From an uncultured Blautia sp. (lineage in GTDB: Bacteria; Bacillota; Clostridia; Lachnospirales; Lachnospiraceae): 24,986 nt of DNA. The notes under the pieces were generated by a model that saw only the letters and a program-made list of their open reading frames with translations, was not told the origin of the DNA and did no database searches. A program made the translations under genes and the position numbers. Below, one piece after another: positions 1-7,359 of the stretch. Where the stretch lies: assembly GCA_900553515.1 (NCBI GenBank), contig USDN01000041.1, forward strand, positions 1-24,986, written 5' to 3'. Within the stretch, counting starts at the first letter, position 1. Each line of letters opens with the position of its first letter.

Positions 1-2
1 TC

Positions 3-1457
3 CGCGACTGGTGTATTTCCCGTCAGCTGTGGTGGGGACACCGGATTCCGGCTTACTACTGCGACGAGTGCGGTGAGGTAGTTGTTGCCCGTGAGATGCC
101 GGAGAAGTGCCCGAAATGCGGCTGCACCCATCTTCATCAGGATGAAGATACACTGGATACCTGGTTCAGTTCAGCCCTGTGGCCATTTTCTACTTTAGGA
201 TGGCCGGACAAGACAGAAGAGATGGAGTATTTCTATCCTACTGATGTACTGGTAACCGGATATGACATCATCTTCTTCTGGGTTATCCGTATGGTGTTCT
301 CTGCTCTGGAGCAGACAGGAAAGGCACCTTTCCATCATGTTCTGATCCATGGTCTTGTAAGAGACTCCCAGGGAAGAAAAATGAGCAAATCTCTTGGAAA
401 TGGTATCGATCCTCTTGAAGTCATTGACAAATACGGCGCAGATGCTCTTCGTCTTACTTTGATCACCGGAAATGCACCAGGAAATGACATGCGTTTTTAC
501 TGGGAGAGAGTAGAATCCAGCCGTAACTTTGCAAACAAGATCTGGAATGCGTCCAGATTTATCATGATGAACCTGGAAGGCCGTACAATAGAAAAACCGG
601 AAAATCTTGGTGATCTGTGTATGGAAGACCAGTGGATCCTGTCCAGACTGAATACAGTTGTCCGTGAAGTGACAGAGAATATGGAAAAATATGAGCTGGG
701 TATTGCTGTACAGAAAGTTTATGATTTCCTGTGGGATGAACTTTGCGACTGGTATATTGAAATGGCAAAGGTACGTCTGTGGAAAGCAGACGAGGATCCG
801 AAGGCGGCAGGAGAGGCCCTGTGGACTCTGCGCACTGTTCTCACAGAAGGGCTGAAGCTGCTTCATCCGTTCATGCCGTTTATCACAGAAGAGATATACT
901 GCACACTTCTTCCGGAAGAAGATTCTATCATGATTTCTGAATGGCCGGTATATGCACAGGAGAGAAGCTTCCCTGAGTCTGAAAAGGCAGTAGAAGGATT
1001 TAAAGAAGTTGTCAGAGGCATCCGAAATACACGTACAGAGATGAATGTTCCGGTAAACCGAAAAACCAGTCTGTATATTGTAGGAAGAGATGCAGATACA
1101 TGTGAAAGATATGAGGCCTGCAAAAAGTCCTTTGTAAACCTTGCATTTTCCAAGGAGATCCATGTACAGGAAAACAAAGAGGGAATTGGAGAGGATGCAG
1201 TTTCTGTAGTAGTTTCCGATGCAGTGGTTTATCTGCCGCTGGAAGATCTGGTAGACAGGGAAAAAGAGATCGAGCGTCTGAAAAAAGAGCAGGAGCGTCT
1301 TACTAAAGAAATCTCCCGTTGTCAGGGTATGCTGAATAACCCGAATTTTGTCAATAAAGCTCCTGCAGCCAAAGTGGATGCAGAAAAAGAAAAACTTCAG
1401 AAATACGAAGAAATGATGGAAAAGGTAAACGTACAGCTTTCACAGATGCAGAAGTGA
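3..1457 (+). CDS. valS: Valine--tRNA ligase, C-terminal part (5' end outside window)
   Basis: Class I aminoacyl-tRNA synthetase that charges tRNA-Val in the cytoplasm; only about the last 484 residues are present. The frame is open from base 3, before the first internal Met at 96, and begins with the conserved DWCISRQLWWGHRIP segment of ValRS. A CPKCG zinc-ribbon-like segment follows (about 111-126), then DTWFSSALWPF and the KMSKS signature at 378-392 within GRKMSKSLGN, which binds ATP and the tRNA acceptor end. The helical anticodon-binding domain covers roughly 500-1150. The last ~70 residues are charged and heptad-like, matching the C-terminal coiled-coil arm typical of ValRS. The following gene begins 15 bp after the TGA with its own AAGGAG site, so the two are probably co-transcribed. 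Identification is secure; gene start and promoter are outside the window. Confidence 0.97.
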   Translation, partial: RDWCISRQLWWGHRIPAYYCDECGEVVVAREMPEKCPKCGCTHLHQDEDTLDTWFSSALWPFSTLGWPDKTEEMEYFYPTDVLVTGYDIIFFWVIRMVFSALEQTGKAPFHHVLIHGLVRDSQGRKMSKSLGNGIDPLEVIDKYGADALRLTLITGNAPGNDMRFYWERVESSRNFANKIWNASRFIMMNLEGRTIEKPENLGDLCMEDQWILSRLNTVVREVTENMEKYELGIAVQKVYDFLWDELCDWYIEMAKVRLWKADEDPKAAGEALWTLRTVLTEGLKLLHPFMPFITEEIYCTLLPEEDSIMISEWPVYAQERSFPESEKAVEGFKEVVRGIRNTRTEMNVPVNRKTSLYIVGRDADTCERYEACKKSFVNLAFSKEIHVQENKEGIGEDAVSVVVSDAVVYLPLEDLVDREKEIERLKKEQERLTKEISRCQGMLNNPNFVNKAPAAKVDAEKEKLQKYEEMMEKVNVQLSQMQK

Positions 1458-1472
1458 TAAAGGAGCGTTAAG

Positions 1473-3494
1473 ATGAAATGGTATGATGTGTGCAACAAGA
1501 TTTCTCTGCTGCTTCATGCGCTGGTCAGTGCAGTAGGATACTTTCTGATTGAGGCGATCAGCAGGCACTCTTTTACGGAAGCATGGGATTTTATGACAGG
1601 CAGGCCGTTGGTATTTGCTTATAATGCAGCACTGATCTTTACGACATCCCTGATTGTGTACCTGTTCAGGAGAAGATGTTTTCTCCGTGTGTTTTTATGT
1701 ATGTTCTGGCTGCTGCTGGGAATCATAAACGGCGTGATACTGGCTACCCGTGTAACGCCGTTTACCGGGCCGGATCTTCATCTTCTGACAGATGGAATGG
1801 CGCTTCTGGAAAAATATCTTCCCAAATGGGGAGTGATCGTGGCACTGATCGTTCTGGGGCTTTTTGCCCTGACGCTTTGTGGTCTGATACTAAAAGGACC
1901 AAAATTTAAGGGAAAACTGAAATACAGATGGAATATTCCGCTGGTACTTGCCGGTGTTCTGGCTTTTGCAGGTCTGACACAGCTGGCTCTGGAAAAAAGA
2001 GTGCTTTCCAATTATTTTGGAAATATCGCTTTTGCGTATGAGGACTATGGTTATCCTTACTGTCTGGCGGTTACGATCTTTGATACAGGGATCACCTGTC
2101 CGCGGGATTATTCGGAAGGTGAGATTAAACGTATTGAAAATACGGAAAAGAATCTTCCGGAAACAAAAGATGGAGATCATCCCAATATTATCTTTCTGCA
2201 GCTGGAATCCTTCTTTGACCCGCAGCTGGTGGATTATCTGGAAATGTCAGAGGATCCCATTCCTGTATTCAGGAAGCTGATGAAGGAATATACTTCAGGA
2301 TATTATAAAGTACCGTCTGTAGGCGCCGGTACGGCAAATACGGAGTTTGAGTCCATTACAGGAATGAGCCTTCATTATTTTGGACCGGGAGAATATCCTT
2401 ATAAAAGTATCCTGAAAGAGACAACCTGTGAAAGTGCTCCTTATATTCTGAAGGATCTGGGATATTCTACTCATGCGATACATAACAATGAGGCAAACTT
2501 CTATGGAAGAAGATCCATTTTCCCAAATCTTGGATTTGATACTTTTACCTCTGCGGAGTATATGCCTGAGGAAGAGGATAAGAATCCGCTGGGCTGGACC
2601 AGGGATCGTGTTCTGACAGAAGAGATCCTTAAATGTCTGGATTCTACAGAAGACCAGCCGGATTATGTGTATACCATTTCTGTTCAGGGGCACGGCTCCT
2701 ATCCGGAAGAACCGGAACTGGAAGAACCGGAGATCACAGTGACCGGCTCTCCTACAGAGGCAAAAAATAATCAGTGGGAGTATTATGTAAATCAGATCCG
2801 GGAAATGGATGATTTTGTGAAGGAACTGACAGATGCTCTGGAAGAATATCCGGAAGATGTGGTTCTGGTTATGTATGGAGATCATCTTCCTACCATGGAT
2901 CTTACTGTGGAGGATGTGGAAAACAGGTATCTTTTCCAGACGCAGTATGTGATGTGGGACAACTTTGGACTTGAGAAAAAGGATGTAAACCTGGCGGCAT
3001 ATCAGATGGCAGCAGAAGTTATGGACCGGGTAGGCATCCATGAGGGAACAATCTTCCGGTATCATCAGGCCAGAAGAAACACAAAAAATTACCAGGTGGA
3101 TCTGGAAACGCTTCAGTATGATCTTCTGTATGGAGAGCGTTATTCCTATGAAGGAGAAAATCCATTTAAGAGAACAAAAATGCGGCTGGGGATCTATGAT
3201 ACCACTCTGGATGGAATTTCCCTTGTGTCGGCCTGGGATCATACTTATCGGATCACGGGAACGAACTTCACGCCTTCCAGCCAGGTGAAACTTAACGGGG
3301 AATGGTATGATACCGTTTATGTAAATCCGACAACTTTAATGATATCTGGTACAGAACTGGGAGATTTTGACCGGCTTTCCGTTGTGCAGAGAAGCAACAG
3401 TTCCACCAGAAAAGCATTGAGCAAGAGCTACGACCGTTCCTGTTATATGCTGTATGATGATAACAAATGGAAACTGCCGACGGAAGATAACTGA
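1473..3494 (+). CDS. LtaS-type polyglycerolphosphate (lipoteichoic acid) synthase family protein
   Basis: A 673-residue membrane sulfatase-fold enzyme. The N-terminal ~175 residues hold about five hydrophobic segments (roughly 12-28, 48-65, 72-92, 120-140, 155-172). The extracellular domain starts near 235 with NIIFLQLES, whose Glu245 fits the metal-ligand Glu of LtaS. GAGTANTEF (284-292) supplies Thr287 at the position of the catalytic Thr nucleophile. QGHGSY gives His407 and MYGDHLP gives Asp470-His471, the remaining metal/substrate ligands. The family transfers glycerolphosphate from phosphatidylglycerol to build a teichoic-acid chain outside the membrane. Residues ~575-673 form an additional beta-rich segment (YRITGTNFTP, VKLNGEW, TLMISGTEL) that resembles an IPT/TIG Ig-like fold; this part is not in standard LtaS and its role is unknown. 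AAGGAG lies 7 bp upstream of the ATG. Family call is strong; whether the product is true LTA is inferred. Confidence 0.88.
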   Translation: MKWYDVCNKISLLLHALVSAVGYFLIEAISRHSFTEAWDFMTGRPLVFAYNAALIFTTSLIVYLFRRRCFLRVFLCMFWLLLGIINGVILATRVTPFTGPDLHLLTDGMALLEKYLPKWGVIVALIVLGLFALTLCGLILKGPKFKGKLKYRWNIPLVLAGVLAFAGLTQLALEKRVLSNYFGNIAFAYEDYGYPYCLAVTIFDTGITCPRDYSEGEIKRIENTEKNLPETKDGDHPNIIFLQLESFFDPQLVDYLEMSEDPIPVFRKLMKEYTSGYYKVPSVGAGTANTEFESITGMSLHYFGPGEYPYKSILKETTCESAPYILKDLGYSTHAIHNNEANFYGRRSIFPNLGFDTFTSAEYMPEEEDKNPLGWTRDRVLTEEILKCLDSTEDQPDYVYTISVQGHGSYPEEPELEEPEITVTGSPTEAKNNQWEYYVNQIREMDDFVKELTDALEEYPEDVVLVMYGDHLPTMDLTVEDVENRYLFQTQYVMWDNFGLEKKDVNLAAYQMAAEVMDRVGIHEGTIFRYHQARRNTKNYQVDLETLQYDLLYGERYSYEGENPFKRTKMRLGIYDTTLDGISLVSAWDHTYRITGTNFTPSSQVKLNGEWYDTVYVNPTTLMISGTELGDFDRLSVVQRSNSSTRKALSKSYDRSCYMLYDDNKWKLPTEDN

Positions 3495-3524
3495 TCCTGA
3501 CGAATAAAAGATTACGATTGGTAC

Positions 3525-3552
3525 TGGACATATTTCACCACTCATATATAAT
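3525..3552 (+). promoter_or_regulatory. Sigma-A-type promoter upstream of folC
   Basis: TGGACA (3525-3530) is separated by 16 bp from TATAAT (3547-3552), 5/6 and 6/6 matches to the housekeeping consensus. Transcription would start near 3559, just before a hairpin at 3561-3593. TTCACCACT (3534-3542), within the spacer, is an exact reverse complement of AGTGGTGAA (3611-3619) over the folC ribosome binding region. Confidence 0.6.
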
Positions 3553-3560
3553 GATATCGT

Positions 3561-3593
3561 AGCGGTCTGTTACGGAGCAGGGCTCCGGCCGCT
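3561..3593 (+). promoter_or_regulatory. Two-tier hairpin in the folC 5' leader
   Basis: AGCGGTC (3561-3567) pairs with GGCCGCT (3587-3593) with one G-U. Inside it GGAGC (3574-3578) pairs with GCTCC (3582-3586) around an AGG loop, leaving a six-base bulge on the 5' side. No U-run follows, so it is not an intrinsic terminator. It would sit at the extreme 5' end of the transcript from the 3525-3552 promoter, where it could stabilise the mRNA or tune folC translation. Function is inferred. Confidence 0.4.
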
Positions 3594-3626
3594 GCGAATA
3601 CATTAGATGAAGTGGTGAATTTTTTT

Positions 3627-4922
3627 ATGAATTACAGTGAAGCAGTTGCGTATATTGAAGAAACTCCGAAATTTACAACAAAAAACAAACTTTCCCACAC
3701 AAAGGAATGCCTGGAACGTCTGGGACATCCGGAAAAGAAGTTCAAGGTCATTCATGTGGCAGGAACCAATGGAAAAGGAAGCACCTGTGCCTTTCTTACT
3801 TCTATTTTCAGAGAAGCAGGATATTCCTGCGGACTTTTTACGTCTCCTCATCTGGTAGTGATCAATGAGCGCTTTCAGATTAATGAGAAGAATATTGATG
3901 ATGATACTTTCCTGAGAGCTTTTGAAAAGGTAAAAACGCTTGCAGACCAGCTGGTAGAAGAAGGAAATTATCACCCCACATATTTTGAGATGCTGTTTCT
4001 TATGGGAATGGTGATCTTTGCAGATGCCGGGGTGGATTATGTGATGCTGGAAACAGGACTTGGAGGACGTCTGGATGCCACCACGGCAGTAGAAGATCCT
4101 GTTGCCTGTGTGATCACTTCCATCAGCTTTGATCACATGCAGTACCTTGGAAATACTATTGCTGAGATTGCTTCAGAAAAGGCGGGTATTATCGTGCCGG
4201 GAGTGCCTGTGATCTATGACGGAAATGATCCTGAGGCAGCACAGGTGATCCGCCGTCAGGCAGAAGATCTTGGAAGCCCGTTTTATGAGGTGAAAAAAAC
4301 AGATTCACAGATCCTGAGAAATACAAGAGCGGGCATTGATTTTTCTGTGGATAATGAGTATTATGAAAATACAGTTTTTTCTATTCCGTTTATTGCAGGA
4401 TATCAGGTGATGAATGCGTCTCTTGTGCTGAAAACGGCAGAAGTCCTGAAAGATAAGGTGGATCTTCCGAAGGAAGCTGTCCTGAAAGGGCTGAAAGAAA
4501 CACGATGGCAGGGCCGTATGGAGACCATTCTTCCCGGTGTGATCGTGGATGGCGCTCATAATGAGGATGGAGTGGAGAAATTTGTGGAGACAGCGGAACA
4601 TTTTCAGAAGGATCATCCTCTTACGTTGTTGTTTTCCGCTGTGGACGACAAGGATTATACAGATATGATCCATACTGTACTGAGAAGGATCAGATTCCGC
4701 CATGTAGTGGTGACACAGGTAGGCGGTTACAGAAAAGTTCCATCGGAACAGCTTGCAGAGATCTTCCGTCAGGAGGGATGTGATTCTGCTGAAAGCTGTG
4801 AGGATGTGGAGACAGCATTTAAAAAGGCCCTTGACTTAAAAGGCGAGGACGGAATGCTGTTCTGTGTGGGTTCTCTCTATCTGGTAGGTGAGATCAAGGC
4901 GATCATTCAGAGAGAGCAGTAA
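3627..4922 (+). CDS. folC: Bifunctional folylpolyglutamate synthase / dihydrofolate synthase
   Basis: Mur-ligase-family cytoplasmic enzyme that ligates glutamate to dihydropteroate and/or extends polyglutamate tails on folates, using ATP. The 431-residue product has the P-loop GTNGKGST at 46-53, the FTSPHL motif (Mur ligase folate-binding loop), ETGLGGRLDATT, SFDHMQYLG and the C-terminal-domain motif VDGAHNEDG, all in the usual order and at normal length. An in-frame GTG at 3612 would add five residues, but the ATG at 3627 gives the family N-terminus (MNYSEAVAYI) and has a weak AGTGGTG site 9 bp upstream; I chose it. The small gene at 4934 follows after 11 bp, so folC and the next two genes look like one operon. 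It has its own promoter and a leader hairpin just upstream. Confidence 0.93.
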   Translation: MNYSEAVAYIEETPKFTTKNKLSHTKECLERLGHPEKKFKVIHVAGTNGKGSTCAFLTSIFREAGYSCGLFTSPHLVVINERFQINEKNIDDDTFLRAFEKVKTLADQLVEEGNYHPTYFEMLFLMGMVIFADAGVDYVMLETGLGGRLDATTAVEDPVACVITSISFDHMQYLGNTIAEIASEKAGIIVPGVPVIYDGNDPEAAQVIRRQAEDLGSPFYEVKKTDSQILRNTRAGIDFSVDNEYYENTVFSIPFIAGYQVMNASLVLKTAEVLKDKVDLPKEAVLKGLKETRWQGRMETILPGVIVDGAHNEDGVEKFVETAEHFQKDHPLTLLFSAVDDKDYTDMIHTVLRRIRFRHVVVTQVGGYRKVPSEQLAEIFRQEGCDSAESCEDVETAFKKALDLKGEDGMLFCVGSLYLVGEIKAIIQREQ

Positions 4923-4933
4923 GGAGGAAACAT

Positions 4934-5089
4934 ATGATAGATTACGAAGAGGAACTGAAAAAGTTTGAACCATGTCTGGATGTGACGGATGCAGAAGGGG
5001 CGATCTATGAGAGAGAACTGACAGATATTCTTGATGTGCTCCAGGAGGTGCTGCGTGAAGCCAAGAGCGGCAGACGTGTAAGACAATAA
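4934..5089 (+). CDS. Small acidic protein of unknown function, 51 residues
   Basis: A short frame between folC and the zinc-ribbon/TPR gene. A perfect AAGGAGG (4921-4927) lies 6 bp before ATG 4934, and the frame ends at TAA 5087-5089, 14 bp before the next start. The product (MIDYEEELKKFEPCLDVTDA..., ending GRRVRQ) is acidic and amphipathic over residues 1-44 and probably mostly helical, with a basic C-terminal tip (KSGRRVRQ) and a single Cys14. There is no signal peptide or membrane segment. I do not recognise a family. The strong ribosome binding site, exact fit between its neighbours and operon position argue that it is real. The position suggests co-expression with the downstream zinc-ribbon/TPR protein, but no function can be assigned. 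Confidence 0.72.
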   Translation: MIDYEEELKKFEPCLDVTDAEGAIYERELTDILDVLQEVLREAKSGRRVRQ

Positions 5090-5103
5090 GGAGAATTCTG
5101 CAG

Positions 5104-6456
5104 ATGAATTGTGTGAACTGCGGTGCATTTCTGACAGATGCAGATCTGGACTATTGTCCAAACTGCGGATATAATGTACTGATCCAGAAAAAAGTAGACT
5201 ATCTTTCTAAAAGCTTATATAATCAGGGGCTGGAAAAAGCCAGTATACGTGATCTTTCAGGGGCTATTGCCTGTCTGAAACAGAGCCTGATCTATGATAA
5301 GAAAAATATTCAGGCGCGAAATCTTCTGGGACTTGTTTATTTTGAGACAGGTGAGGTGGTGGCTGCGCTCAGTGAATGGGTTATCAGCAAGAATCTTCAG
5401 CCTGCCAGAAATCTGGCATCTGAATATATTGCCAAGCTGCAGGCAAATTCCAATAAGCTGAAAGCAATCAACGTAACGATCAAAAAGTATAATCATGCCC
5501 TGCTTCTTTGCAGAGAGGGGCATGAGGATATGGCAGCTATCCAGCTTCGGCGGATTCTTTCCCAGAACCCGAAACTTATCAAGGGTTATCATCTTCTTGC
5601 GTTGATCCAGATTAAAAACCAGGAATGGAACAAAGCGCGGAGAACCTTAAAAAAAGCAGCGCGGATTGATAAGACAAATACTACCACTCTGCGTTTTTTG
5701 AGAGAGGTGGAGGAACAGACTGGTGTACCCACCAGACTGGAACGGCAGAAAAAAGGATTTTTTCATAGTAACCGGAATAAGGAACCGGAATATGATCCTG
5801 CAGAAAGTGAGCTGACACTGCATCCGCCTGTTTATCGGGAAAAAGTAAAGCTGCCGATTTTTTTGCTTCTGATGTCAGGAATGGTCACGGGAGCAGTTGC
5901 TTTCTGGCTCTTTGCAGTACCGGCTATCAGGCAGGGAATCTATAAGGAGGCAAATGCTCAGATCGTCCAGTACAGTGAATCGCTGGCTACTCAGGGTGCT
6001 GAGCTTACTAAAGCCCAGGGCGAGGCTCAGGAATCCGGAAATACTGCTGAAGCGGTATCTGCGAAACTTGAGGAGGAACAGGCAAGAAGTCAGAGCTATG
6101 AGGCTCTTATGACTGCGTATACTTATTATCAGCAGCAGAGTCTGGATGAAGCAGCAACGGCTGTAAAAAATGTTCGGGTAGATGTCCTGTCAGACTCTAT
6201 GAAATCTGTTTACGTTACAGTGAGAGACGCTACAGGTGTTGCTGGTATTGGTGATACGGAATATGAACCGGAAACTTCATCCGGAGACAGCGGTGAGACA
6301 GAGTCTTATGAAGATGGATCTTATGACGAAGGATCTTATGACGAAGGATCTTATGACGAAGGTTCTTATGACGAAGGTTCCTATGACGAAGGCTCCTATG
6401 ATGAAGGGTATTACGACGAAGGTTCTTATGATGAAGGATATTATGAAGAATACTGA
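5104..6456 (+). CDS. Zinc-ribbon, TPR-containing membrane protein with pentapeptide-repeat tail
   Basis: A 450-residue protein of unknown function. It opens with a zinc ribbon (Cys3-x2-Cys6 and Cys18-x2-Cys21). Residues ~30-200 are helical TPR-like repeats (QGLEKASIRDLSGAIACLKQ, AIQLRRILSQNP, ARRTLKKAARID). One membrane segment lies at ~249-272 (LPIFLLLMSG...), then a coiled coil (~280-350, Ala/Glu/Gln-rich) and another TPR-like stretch (YYQQQSLDEAATAVKNV). The tail (401-450) is ten five-residue units, mostly SYDEG. By topology the zinc ribbon and TPRs are likely cytoplasmic and the coiled coil plus acidic Tyr-rich tail extracellular. An AAGGAG site precedes ATG 5104 by about 10 bp. It is the last gene before a strong terminator, behind folC and a 51-residue gene. 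Zinc-ribbon/TPR proteins are usually scaffolds; nothing indicates enzymatic activity. Confidence 0.85.
   Translation: MNCVNCGAFLTDADLDYCPNCGYNVLIQKKVDYLSKSLYNQGLEKASIRDLSGAIACLKQSLIYDKKNIQARNLLGLVYFETGEVVAALSEWVISKNLQPARNLASEYIAKLQANSNKLKAINVTIKKYNHALLLCREGHEDMAAIQLRRILSQNPKLIKGYHLLALIQIKNQEWNKARRTLKKAARIDKTNTTTLRFLREVEEQTGVPTRLERQKKGFFHSNRNKEPEYDPAESELTLHPPVYREKVKLPIFLLLMSGMVTGAVAFWLFAVPAIRQGIYKEANAQIVQYSESLATQGAELTKAQGEAQESGNTAEAVSAKLEEEQARSQSYEALMTAYTYYQQQSLDEAATAVKNVRVDVLSDSMKSVYVTVRDATGVAGIGDTEYEPETSSGDSGETESYEDGSYDEGSYDEGSYDEGSYDEGSYDEGSYDEGYYDEGSYDEGYYEEY
6304..6453 (+). repeat. Ten tandem 15-bp coding repeats (SYDEG units)
   Basis: Ten uninterrupted 15-base units encode SYEDG, six SYDEG, YYDEG, SYDEG and YYEEY, ending at the stop codon. 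The first SYDEG copies are nearly identical (TCTTATGACGAAGGA/T); later copies differ mainly at third positions and by Ser-to-Tyr change. This fits recent expansion in the 5' half and older, diverged copies at the 3' end. Unit number is expected to vary between strains through slippage. Confidence 0.95.
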
Positions 6457-6503
6457 TATAGCGGTGGATATGTAATCGCCATATTAAGAGAAACCTCGGA
6501 GAC

Positions 6504-6535
6504 AGAGGATGTGCAGAGATGCATATCCTCTTTTT
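6504..6535 (+). terminator. Intrinsic terminator after the zinc-ribbon/TPR gene
   Basis: A 12-bp stem, AGAGGATGTGCA (6504-6515) with TGCATATCCTCT (6520-6531), one G-U pair, closed by a GAGA (GNRA-class) tetraloop and followed by a T-run (6531-6535). It ends the folC transcript before spoIIAA. Confidence 0.9.
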
Positions 6536-6594
6536 CTATACAGAAAAATGGGGAAAAACGGAATAAAAACAAAAAATAAGGGGGAAAATAAAGG

Positions 6595-6924
6595 ATGAAT
6601 ACAATGTTCCAGCAGGATGGATCTGTGCTGACCGTTCATCTTCCGGCAGATGTGGATCATCCGATATCGGATGAGATCAGGCAGGAATCAGACAGGATTC
6701 TGGGAAATGTGTATATAAGGACTATGATCTTTGATTTTGAAAAAACCGGTTTTATGGACAGCTCCGGCATCGGGCTTCTTATGGGAAGGTACCGGGCTCT
6801 TGGGATGCGTCAGGGATGTATCCGGGCAGTGCAGGTCAACAGTCATATCGACAAGCTTCTGCACTTGTCGGGAGTACACAGATATATAGAGATCCGAAGA
6901 TCAGAAGGAGAGGGGATGATATAA
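6595..6924 (+). CDS. spoIIAA: Anti-sigma-F factor antagonist SpoIIAA (STAS domain)
   Basis: A 109-residue STAS-domain protein. When dephosphorylated it binds SpoIIAB and frees sigma-F in the forespore; SpoIIAB kinase inactivates it by phosphorylating a serine in DSSGIG (55-60), most likely Ser57. Length and motif match the family. It overlaps spoIIAB by one base (TAATG), which suggests translational coupling and balanced stoichiometry, and forms the classical spoIIAA-AB-sigF operon. The ATG at 6595 has AAAGG close upstream; an in-frame ATG at 6604 is an alternative, giving a protein three residues shorter. No convincing sigma-H promoter could be assigned in the 60 bases between the upstream terminator and the start. 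Call rests on both motif and context. Confidence 0.93.
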   Translation: MNTMFQQDGSVLTVHLPADVDHPISDEIRQESDRILGNVYIRTMIFDFEKTGFMDSSGIGLLMGRYRALGMRQGCIRAVQVNSHIDKLLHLSGVHRYIEIRRSEGEGMI

Positions 6925-7349
6925 TGGAAAATACCAATGAAATGACTTTGATTTTTGACAGCCGCCCTGTAAATGAAGGGCTGGCACGGATCACAGCGGC
7001 ATCTTTCTGTACGCAGCTGAATCCGACACTGGAGGAAGTTGCGGATTTGAAGACTGCAGTTTCTGAAGCAGTGACAAACTGTATCATTCACGGATATGAG
7101 GGGGAAATACATAAGATTAGAATGGATCTGAGACGAAAAGGCCAGGAGCTTTTTGTGGACATTACAGATCAGGGAGTTGGGATAGCTGATGTAAAAAAAG
7201 CAATGGAGCCTCTTTATACAACAAAACCGGAAAAAGAACGTTCCGGAATGGGATTTACTTTTATGGAAGCTTTTATGGATGAGGTAACTGTAGATTCTAC
7301 AGTAGGAGTAGGAACTTCTGTTCATATGAAAAAGACCATCCGAAGGTAA
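6924..7349 (+). CDS. spoIIAB: Anti-sigma-F factor / serine kinase SpoIIAB
   Basis: A 141-residue GHKL-fold protein that holds sigma-F inactive and phosphorylates SpoIIAA. The N-box EAVTNCIIHGY, the G1 box TDQGVGI and the G2/lid ERSGMGFTFMEAFMD are all present, as expected for an ATP-binding anti-sigma factor. The frame is open further upstream (to 6816), but that extension lies inside spoIIAA; ATG 6924 overlaps the spoIIAA stop and has GGAGAGGGG upstream, and it yields the family N-terminus (MENTNEMTL). sigF starts 10 bp downstream. Middle gene of the sigma-F switch. Confidence 0.95.
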   Translation: MENTNEMTLIFDSRPVNEGLARITAASFCTQLNPTLEEVADLKTAVSEAVTNCIIHGYEGEIHKIRMDLRRKGQELFVDITDQGVGIADVKKAMEPLYTTKPEKERSGMGFTFMEAFMDEVTVDSTVGVGTSVHMKKTIRR

Positions 7350-7359
7350 AGGAGAGCTG

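Noticed and set aside
195..1163. Long open frame on the minus strand inside valS (322 codons)
   Set aside because: It lies fully antisense to a conserved tRNA synthetase, has Cys/His/Phe-rich low-quality composition, and no ribosome binding site; a mirror of codon usage.
2295..3242. Long minus-strand open frame inside the LtaS-type gene (315 codons)
   Set aside because: Antisense to a well-supported enzyme; composition (Ile/His/Arg/Phe-rich) typical of shadow frames.
6304..6453. Possible CRISPR or satellite array
   Set aside because: Units are contiguous 15-mers with no spacers and keep a coding frame to a stop codon.
6236..6475. Alternative-frame ORF with KDLMTK/KVLMTK repeats
   Set aside because: A by-product of the 15-bp repeats read in another frame; no start signal and the SYDEG frame is the one linked to real domains.
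6537..6594. Sigma-H promoter for spoIIA
   Set aside because: A GAAT-containing -10-like string lies at 6558-6566, but no AGGA-type -35 is found at the right distance.
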